From contig JAIQFG010000047.1 of assembly GCA_020073375.1 (NCBI GenBank), forward strand, positions 1 through 40,173: 40,173 nt of DNA. The letters are read 5' to 3'. Source of the DNA: Terriglobia bacterium (GTDB lineage Bacteria; Acidobacteriota; Terriglobia; Acidiferrales; UBA7541). The position numbers were made by a program, and so were the translations under genes. Positions 1-6,863 of the stretch are shown piece by piece. The notes beneath the pieces are model-generated. The model was not told the origin of the DNA and made no database searches. It saw only the letters and a program-made list of their open reading frames with translations. Each line of letters starts with the position of its first letter. The first letter of the stretch is position 1.

Positions 1-411
1 GAGGATATGCCGCGCGCGGAAAATCGCATTACGCTGAACCGGGACGTCAAAGATGCCTTCGGCCTGCCAGTAGCCAATGTCCACGTGGACGAACACCTGA
101 ACGACCAGGCGATGCGTAAACACGCGCAGACCCAGATGTCCCGAGTATACGAAGTCATCGGGGCCAAACGAGTGGTGCTCGGGCCGACCCCACCCGCGAC
201 ACATAACACATGCAGCGCCCGCATGAGCGCCGACCCGCGCGAAGGCGTGACCAACGCCTGGGGCCAGACGCACGACATCCAGAATCTATTTATTTCCGAC
301 GGTAGCGCCATGACCACGGCCGGCGCAGCCAACCCAACCTTGACGATTGTGGCCCTGGCGCTGCGGCAAGCGGAGTACATCAGCCGGGAGATGAAAGCGC
401 ACAAGATTTGA
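1..411 (+). CDS. GMC-family FAD oxidoreductase, C-terminal part (5' end outside window)
   Basis: The reading frame is open from the first base, so this is the last ~136 residues of a longer protein and no start is visible. The segment is the GMC oxidoreductase C-terminal domain. It has the HNTCSARM stretch with the first catalytic His and the SDGSAMTTAGAANPTLT block, in which the Asn of NPT is the usual second active-site residue, followed by a helix that closes the FAD domain. This His/Asn arrangement resembles gluconate/sorbosone/choline-type GMC dehydrogenases of the periplasm. The substrate cannot be named from this fragment. The gene ends convergently against the methyltransferase gene 65 bp away. 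Family assignment is firm; precise function is unknown. Confidence 0.85.
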   Translation, partial: EDMPRAENRITLNRDVKDAFGLPVANVHVDEHLNDQAMRKHAQTQMSRVYEVIGAKRVVLGPTPPATHNTCSARMSADPREGVTNAWGQTHDIQNLFISDGSAMTTAGAANPTLTIVALALRQAEYISREMKAHKI

Positions 412-431
412 GGCTTCCGCCAGGCGGCCTC
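410..431 (+). terminator. GC-rich hairpin at the GMC/methyltransferase convergent junction
   Basis: Directly over the GMC stop codon the sequence can fold as GAGG-(ctt bulge)-CCGC-cag-GCGG-CCTC. It lies between two convergent genes, where a bidirectional terminator is expected, but no T-tract follows. It is a candidate from sequence symmetry only. Confidence 0.3.
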
Positions 432-476
432 GCGCCTTGCCGGCTCACGCTGTTTCTACTCGCGGAGCGAATCCGA

Positions 477-2126
477 TCATTCACTATTGGACGCGACAAA
501 GTAATTCAGACTGACAGTCGCCAGTTCGGACGGTGGAAATTTGCATGCATGAAGCGGATCCGCGCGGAGCCCTGCCTCCCGCGCACATTCCAGAAATACC
601 GGCAACTCCACCAAGTACTGGTCGGAAAAACCGTGTGTCCCATCGTATGCCACAGCAGGAGTCTTCTCCAGATTGGCCGCAGTCAGCTCTGGGGGAAGCG
701 TGTGCAACTCCAGCAGTAGAAGGCCGAAACGCCCGACGTAGGGCGCCCAGCGGCGCAGATGTCTGACCAGGTTCTCCTCTAATTCATCGGGCGCAATCTC
801 CTGCCCCAATCGAGCGAAGGCTCCGGTGGATCTCCCCTGCCGGGTTCCTTTGACATAATTCATGGGCGGCAAATAAGGGCGATTGTGATCCAGGAAGGAA
901 CGAACATGCAATAAATCGTGAATGTCCAGACCGAGATCGTCAAGATCGGCCGCAAGCTGGGGCGGGCGATTGATATCGCCCTGAATGACATGAAACGTCG
1001 GGCAGTTCGTATTGCGTAGCGTTTGCTTGGCCACACGGCGGGCCACTTTATTGAAATCCGCCCCAACCAATATGAGAGGATGCTGATCGAGTACTTGTCC
1101 TCGAGCTGTCCGCGTCTTCACCACGGAATACAAGTGCTCCAGAAATGTGCCATCGCCACATCCCATATCGCAAATCCCCTGCGGCTGGCGCGCGATCGGC
1201 CGGTTGAAGATCTCCACCACGATTTCATCCACTTTCTTGAAATACGTTTTGTGGGCCCCGCCGCTTCCCCAGACGTTCATGCCTCGGTTGACCAATAACT
1301 CGACGCCACTTTCGTCCACCCGCTGAATGCGTGGGTTCCCGAACAGTAAGATACTGACGACATTAAACAAAGGCACATAGGAGACTGTCACGCCGTAGGA
1401 AGTAGCCAGTGTCGCCGCGTATTCGCCGCTCGAAGTCAATCGCACCATGTTCTGTTCGCGCACCACCCAACCCTGAGTCGCCAGCAGATCGAATACGCAA
1501 CTCAAAATGCCCTGATTCCCATGGATATTCTGAATTTCCACGGGCCCGGCTCCCAGTTGCGCAAATATTCCGCCGCGGGCCAGCGCTACCATGGCGGGGC
1601 CTACCAGGATACCGTCCAGATGTCTGCGAAGCTGTTCGCGGATTTCTGCCGTACCAGCTTCGTCTTCGACTCCGAGACCCCAGCGGTCCTGGGCGCGTCG
1701 AACCAGCGCTTCCAAGGATGGCAGAAGCGGGTGATCGGATCTCCCGAACAGAAAATCTTCGAAAAAAACAACCTTAGGGAGAAACGAGAGGACTTCCTCG
1801 TAGAGCGGCGGAGCGATCCGCAGCGCGAGCGAACCTTCTGGTGTGAGCGCATACCTGGGAGAAAGTCCGTCTTCGGCAATGCGTTGGGAAAGCCAGCCAC
1901 ACGAAGCCAGAAGGCGGAGAGCAACGCGCAGGTAACCGCGGTTGGCGTGCGTGCGATCGACAATCCGGTCGAGTTCCAGCCACGCGGAAGAGTTGCCGAA
2001 AAGCTCAAACACTTTGCGGTCGAATAACGCCTTAATGACAGGAGCGAGGACGATGCCGCTCAAGTGGCCGAAGAGAGCGGCCCGCACCTCGGCCTTTTCG
2101 TCATATAGCATCGATCTACCCATCAT
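477..2126 (-). CDS. Class I SAM-dependent methyltransferase, AprA-like, with duplicated N-terminal domain
   Basis: A 549-residue protein. The C-terminal half carries a Rossmann methyltransferase: motif I CDMGCGDGTF at residues ~319-328 binds SAM, and VGADFN at ~354-359 is the acidic motif after strand beta2. The N-terminal half holds two similar helical/winged-helix segments. Residues ~18-82 contain GHLSGIVLAPVIKAL and NRGYLRVALRLLASCGW; residues ~166-224 contain RHLDGILVGPAMVAL and NQGILSCVFDLLATQGW. This looks like an internal duplication of the dimerisation-type domain seen in O-methyltransferases. The architecture resembles AprA-like methyltransferases of polyketide pathways (recollection, not searched). 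It is the last gene of the ten-gene minus-strand run, 27 bp after the MetE-like gene. The substrate is unknown; an aromatic or acyl intermediate is possible. Nearby in-frame ATGs make the exact start uncertain by a few residues. Confidence 0.8.
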   Translation of the reverse strand: MMGRSMLYDEKAEVRAALFGHLSGIVLAPVIKALFDRKVFELFGNSSAWLELDRIVDRTHANRGYLRVALRLLASCGWLSQRIAEDGLSPRYALTPEGSLALRIAPPLYEEVLSFLPKVVFFEDFLFGRSDHPLLPSLEALVRRAQDRWGLGVEDEAGTAEIREQLRRHLDGILVGPAMVALARGGIFAQLGAGPVEIQNIHGNQGILSCVFDLLATQGWVVREQNMVRLTSSGEYAATLATSYGVTVSYVPLFNVVSILLFGNPRIQRVDESGVELLVNRGMNVWGSGGAHKTYFKKVDEIVVEIFNRPIARQPQGICDMGCGDGTFLEHLYSVVKTRTARGQVLDQHPLILVGADFNKVARRVAKQTLRNTNCPTFHVIQGDINRPPQLAADLDDLGLDIHDLLHVRSFLDHNRPYLPPMNYVKGTRQGRSTGAFARLGQEIAPDELEENLVRHLRRWAPYVGRFGLLLLELHTLPPELTAANLEKTPAVAYDGTHGFSDQYLVELPVFLECAREAGLRADPLHACKFPPSELATVSLNYFVASNSE

Positions 2127-2153
2127 TTGGTATCCATCACATCCAGTAGTTCC

Positions 2154-3158
2154 CTACGCCCGGCCTTCGAACAGATTTCTTCCCTCGACGAGGGCTCGCA
2201 TCTTGCGGTCCACAACACTGCGTTGCAGCATCCAGAAGCCGCAGTCCGGGTGAACGTAGTGGATGCATTCCGGCCCAAGGACGTTCACGATGTTTTCAAT
2301 GCGTGATGCGATCAGGTCGGGACTTTCCACTTCGTTATCCTTAATGTCGATCAGGCCAATCCCCAAGGCAATTTTCGGATTGAGATCGGCAAGGACATCC
2401 AATTCCTCATAGCCGCGGCGCGCAAACTCCAGAACAAGATGGTCGGTGCGCAGAGAATTGAGGAAAGGGACCAAGTCACGCCAGAAGCCCCGCAGCATGG
2501 GCTGTCCGCCATAATTGCCGAAACAAATATGAACCGCCTTCTCATTCAAGACGCCGTCGAGGACGTGGTTAATTGCCTCGGCAGCCCACACGGAGTCCTC
2601 CGGATAGCCAACAATGCTGGCTTCATCCAACTGCACTACGTCCGCTTCGACCAGTTCGAGCTGGCGGCGGAGTATGGCGGCGATGTCCATCGCCAGATCC
2701 GCTACATTCTTATAAAAGCAATTGGTGAGGACTCTGGAGAGCATGTGCGGACCGGTACATGTGAACTTGAGGGGCGATTTCGTGAGGGTGCTGACAAATT
2801 CGCAATCTCGGAGGAGGTTCAAAGTTCCTTCGCCGATTTTGTCCACCACCACCCCGGCGCTGAGCAAACGGGAATCCGAAGAGCGGTCCGCGCGGAAACG
2901 CTCGAAATCCGAAAGCGAAAGATGTTTGCGGATGCCATCCATCTGCGACACGAAATAATCCACCATGCCGTTGGTTTCCGGGTGACTCGGATCGAAGCGC
3001 ATCAATTCGCCGTCGGTCACCAGGTCCAATCCCGCCAGTTCCTGCGTCTGCATCACCGCCATCACCGCATCGCGCAACACCAAGCGAGACGTATTCCCCA
3101 CCAGCCAGGAAGGAACGGGATAGCTGCCAACCACTGTCGTTTTGATTTTTCGTGCCAT
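2154..3158 (-). CDS. MetE C-terminal-like (cobalamin-independent methionine synthase II family) zinc protein
   Basis: About 334 residues, half the length of true MetE, corresponding to its catalytic C-terminal barrel only. The fold signature VVGSYP is near the N-terminus. The four zinc ligands of MetE are all recognisable: His210-x-Cys212 (HIC), Glu244 (LVLEFA) and Cys306 (HPDCGF), numbered from the start used here. In this family zinc activates a thiol that accepts a methyl group, often in methyl-transfer reactions other than methionine synthesis. I chose the ATG at 3158 because GGAGAAACC precedes it and the protein then begins MARKIKTTVVGSYP. An upstream ATG at 3224 overlaps the thioesterase stop (TAATG) but has no Shine-Dalgarno sequence. 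Operon context with a UROD-like protein and a SAM methyltransferase suggests methyl handling of the pathway substrate; this is inference. Confidence 0.8.
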   Translation of the reverse strand: MARKIKTTVVGSYPVPSWLVGNTSRLVLRDAVMAVMQTQELAGLDLVTDGELMRFDPSHPETNGMVDYFVSQMDGIRKHLSLSDFERFRADRSSDSRLLSAGVVVDKIGEGTLNLLRDCEFVSTLTKSPLKFTCTGPHMLSRVLTNCFYKNVADLAMDIAAILRRQLELVEADVVQLDEASIVGYPEDSVWAAEAINHVLDGVLNEKAVHICFGNYGGQPMLRGFWRDLVPFLNSLRTDHLVLEFARRGYEELDVLADLNPKIALGIGLIDIKDNEVESPDLIASRIENIVNVLGPECIHYVHPDCGFWMLQRSVVDRKMRALVEGRNLFEGRA

Positions 3159-3223
3159 GGTTTCTCCTACCGCCCGATTCGCCCGCCCGTGTTCCTGCTT
3201 CCAGCGGGAGCGTGTATCATTCA

Positions 3224-3661
3224 TTACGCTTGCTGTTTCGGAGATTCGGCCATGAATCGATCCTTCACTTCTTGCGGGATCGGATGGCTCTTAATTCGCT
3301 TGGAGATGTCCTCCGAGCGCACTGCCCACACACGCTTCTCAAACGCTTCGACCGCGAGAACGTCGCCCTTGTACAGCCGGTGCTGGACCGTGAAGCTGGT
3401 GCGACCCCATTCCTTGATGCAGGTTTCGACGACTACGGTTTCGCCGAAGGCCGAAGACAACAGGAATTGTGCACGCGCATCAACCAGGGGAATGCCGACG
3501 ATGCCATAGGTCTTCATCATCTCTGGTTTGTGCAGCCCGGCACATTCGAACAGCCAGTTCGTACAGGAATCGAAATATTCAAAATAGCGGGGGAAATAGA
3601 CAAACCCCGCGGGGTCGCAATCTCCCCATTCGATATGGATTTCTCTGCGGTTGGTCACCAT
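3224..3661 (-). CDS. Acyl-CoA thioesterase, 4-hydroxybenzoyl-CoA thioesterase type
   Basis: A 145-residue single hot-dog domain, the normal length for the family. Residues 13-20 read GDCDPAGF followed by VYFPRYFEYFD. This matches the active-site strand of the Pseudomonas-type 4-hydroxybenzoyl-CoA thioesterase (GDCDPAGIV..FPNY), in which the second Asp (here Asp16) is catalytic. It should hydrolyse an aryl- or acyl-CoA to free acid and CoA in the cytoplasm. The gene lies in the same run as a PaaK-type CoA ligase, so the pair could load and unload CoA on one aromatic acid. It ends one base into a possible upstream start of the MetE-like gene and sits 73 bp after the UROD-like gene. Precise substrate is not shown by the sequence. 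Confidence 0.82.
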   Translation of the reverse strand: MVTNRREIHIEWGDCDPAGFVYFPRYFEYFDSCTNWLFECAGLHKPEMMKTYGIVGIPLVDARAQFLLSSAFGETVVVETCIKEWGRTSFTVQHRLYKGDVLAVEAFEKRVWAVRSEDISKRIKSHPIPQEVKDRFMAESPKQQA

Positions 3662-3734
3662 GCCGTCGTCATCGCCCTTTCACTGACTATTTTCGAGATG
3701 CGTATACTGTAATTTGGACAAGAGCCCATTCCGG

Positions 3735-4766
3735 TCAGAAGGACCTGGAAACTTGGTCCAGGACCTTACTCATGCGCTTCATATCCGTCCCCGCTGGGAC
3801 ATCGCCCGCGGTGGTCAATATGACCGGGCGCAAGGCCGCAACCATCCTGTGTAGCGATTCGCAAGAAACTTGCAGTGCGGCATCGTCCAACTGGAATGTT
3901 TCAAGCGGCAGGGCCAGGCCCAGCGTCGCGGAACTCCATTGGGAGGCCGCATCCACGGGTTGCGAAGCGATCCCATCGAGCGAGGGGCATAGGACACAAT
4001 TCCAGCTGCGTTGCAATATCTCCGTGGAGTTCACGGCGAAATTGCTTTCGTCGGTCAATTGCAGCACAGGCAGCGCTTCATAGAAGCGGATGATGTTGAA
4101 AGCGGGCTCAAGCGCCCACGCCCAGGCGGCACAACGCTCTTCCGACAGGAGAGGAAGCACTTCTTCCCGGATGATGATCAGGTTAGCGCCGGCTTCGACC
4201 ATGGCGCCGGAGATCCGCGTGACCACCGAAGCCGCAAGCTCCACCGCGGACTCTGAGATTTCCTGCGTTCGCCAGGCGCCCTCAGTTTCCAATTGAAGGA
4301 TGCGTGCGGCGAGGGTGAACGGACCGGTGACGCCAGCCATGAGGATGGAATCGTCGCGGACCATCGCTTTCAGGCGGCGAAGAACATCGAGCGCGACGGG
4401 AACCCGCCCGGCCTTCACGGCTTCTTCCGGCGAGCGGAGATCGTCCGGCAATTCACCGGGCTCCTCGCCCTGCGGCCAGCGCACCGCTGGAGGCAGGTCC
4501 CCGACGCCCCACTCGAGTGTGGCGCCGAGCGCTTCCATTTCCAGGAAACGATCGAAGTAGCAGGAGTAGCCGTCCGTGCGCAAAGGGCCGCGCAATTGCC
4601 GCTGCGCGTTGCAGATCTTGGTGGGGTTTGCGAGTAACCCTGGCAGCGACAGGTTTTCCACGCGGGCGCCGGCGGAAAACAGAATTGGCAGGAACAGCGG
4701 CCTTGGCGGCGCAATCCCCTGCAATAGTGCCTTGACCATCTGTCGAGGAGTGGGATTTGCTGCCAT
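3735..4766 (-). CDS. Uroporphyrinogen decarboxylase-superfamily protein (not HemE)
   Basis: 343 residues with the URO-D/MtaA barrel pattern: an N-terminal GIAPPRPLFLPILFS strand, a GVTGPFTLAARIL segment in the middle and a C-terminal TTAGDVPAGTDMKRM helix entry. The N-terminal RQAGR motif of heme-pathway HemE is absent, so porphyrin decarboxylation is unlikely. The His-x-Cys zinc motif of MtaA/CmuA-type methylcobamide transferases is also not visible: the corresponding strand reads VLQLTDESN. The biochemical role is therefore open. It starts 3 bp after the HyuB-type gene stop, so it is almost certainly co-transcribed with the carboxylase. Relatives often take part in corrinoid-linked methyl transfer, which fits the MetE-like neighbour but is not proven. 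Confidence 0.7.
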   Translation of the reverse strand: MAANPTPRQMVKALLQGIAPPRPLFLPILFSAGARVENLSLPGLLANPTKICNAQRQLRGPLRTDGYSCYFDRFLEMEALGATLEWGVGDLPPAVRWPQGEEPGELPDDLRSPEEAVKAGRVPVALDVLRRLKAMVRDDSILMAGVTGPFTLAARILQLETEGAWRTQEISESAVELAASVVTRISGAMVEAGANLIIIREEVLPLLSEERCAAWAWALEPAFNIIRFYEALPVLQLTDESNFAVNSTEILQRSWNCVLCPSLDGIASQPVDAASQWSSATLGLALPLETFQLDDAALQVSCESLHRMVAALRPVILTTAGDVPAGTDMKRMSKVLDQVSRSF

Positions 4767-4769
4767 TGC

Positions 4770-6830
4770 TTATGGTCGGAAGACCGGCCCCGTGGACTTG
4801 GCGTCGGGCCAGGTGCCGTAGTAGAGCAACGCTTCCTTCGGCGGGCTCTTCTTATTCCAATCTTTTTCAAATTCGTCGTAGGATTTTCCGCGAGCCAGCC
4901 GTGATCTTCTTTCCTCTTGGCGCTGCTGCTTCGTTTTCTCGGTATCCACTTTCCGCCTCTCGGCGCCGTAGACGATTTTGTAGATGTTCACGGCGGTCCA
5001 GTCCGAAATAATGTGATTCTTCAGGTCTTCCATCACGGTTTCCGGATCGCGCTCCAGGGGATCACCGTAGCCGGGGCCGCCGCCGCTGAAGCCGAACAGC
5101 AGGTCGCCTTCTTCAAAAACCTTGGGAGTTCGAGCAACGAGCTCGTACTTCCAGTCACCATGGACCGTGGGTTTTTCGATCATCTCGCGGAGGTCCATGG
5201 TGAGTTCGGAATTCCCCTCCTTCATCTGTTTGAGGAGGTCGTTTTTCTTGACGGTGATGCCCGGAATCGGCGCGGAGGCGTATCCACCGAAAAGCGGCTG
5301 CCCCAAAGGCACCTTGCTGCCGTTGCCCATGCAAAGGGAGACGAGGTTCGGCACCTTGTGGATCATCCACTCCTGGACCGCGCCGGAACCGCCGCGGTGA
5401 ATCCCGTGCCCGCAGGAATCGCGCCAATGCTGAGAGAGCATCACGGAAAGTGGGAGTTCACTTTCCACCTGCTCGGAATCCGGCGCGCGGCCGAAAGCGC
5501 ACCATGCGAAGCCGTAGGAGTCCATGCCGTCAGTGGAGGCGCGGCCGCCCTGACCTTGCGTGTTCAGAGAAAAAGAGAGGACATCGGAGATGGCGAGTTT
5601 CCACTGCGACAAGCCGGCGCAAATCTGTGCGGAGTGCTGGCTGCCGGGAGCGGCTGCAACCTGCCGCCAGAGGCTGGCACTGGAAAAGCTCATCTTGGCA
5701 AAGCTATTATGCGTCGCACAGCGACACTGCATGCCGATATAGACACAGCAGCTTGTGGCGGCCATCTTGTCCGGATTGAGGATGATGCCTTCGGGAAATT
5801 CGAAGTCGATGGCCGAGAATGTGGAACTGCAGATGGGCAGGTCGTGGAAGATATATTCGTACATGAAATTGGCGATGTGGCCGACGACCGCCTGCGTGTG
5901 CACGTTGTACGATGAAGGATTCTCGGGAGATGTGCCCTCGAAATTGAAGATGAGCCGCCCTCCATCCTTGATGAGCGTGAGATAACAGGAACGGACCAGA
6001 GCGGGTGTGTATCCGATGGCATCGTTGAAAACGACGGTGCGGAATTTTCCGTCAGGGAGGTCCTTGATTTTCTTGCGCGCACCGATTTCGGCGGTGTCCT
6101 GCATCTTGCGAAGTAGTCCAATCAGATAGACTTCGCCGCGCTTTTCGACGAGTTCAATGAGCCGGACGCGAACGCGGTCCGCGGTGGTGCAGCGCGCGCG
6201 AAGGTCGGAGATAAACATGGCCGGAGCGCGCAGGCCATACACGGAATACATTTCGAGGAAATCGTTTCGGATCTTGAACTTTTCGCCAATTTTGATGGGC
6301 GGCATGTTCAGCCCTTCCTCGAAGCGGGATTTCGCGCTGACCGGCATCCCACCCGGCTCGATGGCGCCGGTTTCGGTGGTATGCAAAGCAGCGGAAGCCC
6401 AAGCGAGGAGTTTGCCTTTGTGGAATACGGGCATGAGGGCGACCTGGTCGGGATTGTGAATACCGCCGTACAGGGCGTCGTTGGTGTACCAGATATCACC
6501 GTCGAAGATGCCGGGATTTTCCGCGTAATACTTCTGGATGAATTTGATGACGATCGGCTGGATGATCGCGTGTAAATAGGTGCCGCAGGAAGCGTTGATG
6601 AGGTCTCCGCCCGCGGTGAAGATGGCTACCATGGAGTCTCCGGACACTCCGAAGTAGCTGCGCGAGGAACGAACGAAGATTTCCATCGCCTCATCGAGGA
6701 TGTCATTGGTGATCTGCGCGCCAATCTCGTAGTCCCCCTGGGCCAGCTTGGCGGCGCACTCACGTTCATAGGGGGTGGCCGGCACCGGCTTCAGCCATTG
6801 GAGTTTCTCAGCTAACGTAGGTATGGGCAT
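4770..6830 (-). CDS. HyuB-type subunit of acetophenone/acetone carboxylase-like complex
   Basis: About 686 residues of the hydantoinase B/oxoprolinase family. Recognisable blocks are the N-terminal EIFVRSSRSYFGVSGD segment, YTNDALYGGIHNPD, AALHTTETGAIEPGGMP, the HWRDSCGHGIHRGG region and the glycine-rich FSGGGPGYGDPL near the C-terminus. In acetone and acetophenone carboxylases the HyuB-type chain works with HyuA-type ATPase chains and a small subunit to carboxylate an activated ketone using bicarbonate and ATP. The length is close to this family rather than to the ~520-residue N-methylhydantoinase B. The ATG at 6830 is preferred because AAGGAG lies 4 bp upstream; an in-frame ATG at 6863 lacks a good site and would overlap the preceding gene. 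The true substrate is not determined. Confidence 0.83.
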   Translation of the reverse strand: MPIPTLAEKLQWLKPVPATPYERECAAKLAQGDYEIGAQITNDILDEAMEIFVRSSRSYFGVSGDSMVAIFTAGGDLINASCGTYLHAIIQPIVIKFIQKYYAENPGIFDGDIWYTNDALYGGIHNPDQVALMPVFHKGKLLAWASAALHTTETGAIEPGGMPVSAKSRFEEGLNMPPIKIGEKFKIRNDFLEMYSVYGLRAPAMFISDLRARCTTADRVRVRLIELVEKRGEVYLIGLLRKMQDTAEIGARKKIKDLPDGKFRTVVFNDAIGYTPALVRSCYLTLIKDGGRLIFNFEGTSPENPSSYNVHTQAVVGHIANFMYEYIFHDLPICSSTFSAIDFEFPEGIILNPDKMAATSCCVYIGMQCRCATHNSFAKMSFSSASLWRQVAAAPGSQHSAQICAGLSQWKLAISDVLSFSLNTQGQGGRASTDGMDSYGFAWCAFGRAPDSEQVESELPLSVMLSQHWRDSCGHGIHRGGSGAVQEWMIHKVPNLVSLCMGNGSKVPLGQPLFGGYASAPIPGITVKKNDLLKQMKEGNSELTMDLREMIEKPTVHGDWKYELVARTPKVFEEGDLLFGFSGGGPGYGDPLERDPETVMEDLKNHIISDWTAVNIYKIVYGAERRKVDTEKTKQQRQEERRSRLARGKSYDEFEKDWNKKSPPKEALLYYGTWPDAKSTGPVFRP

Positions 6831-6863
6831 GTTTCTCCTTGCTCGTTTCGGGCAACCTCGCAC

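Noticed and set aside
408..719. Small plus-strand frame after the GMC gene
   Set aside because: It overlaps the 3' end of the methyltransferase gene in antisense and has no motif.
2154..3158. Authentic methionine synthase metE
   Set aside because: Only the C-terminal half is present, and the same holds for the copy at 26226-27326; context is catabolic.
2439..3509. Long plus-strand frame (356 codons) opposite the MetE-like and thioesterase genes
   Set aside because: It is antisense to well-recognised proteins, has no family resemblance and is a typical GC-rich mirror frame.
3735..4766. Heme-pathway uroporphyrinogen decarboxylase (hemE)
   Set aside because: The RQAGR porphyrin-binding motif is missing and the gene is in a catabolic operon; only the superfamily is supported.
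4917..5915. Plus-strand frame of 332 codons opposite the HyuB-type gene
   Set aside because: It lies fully inside a gene with clear family motifs; low-complexity composition and no recognisable domain.
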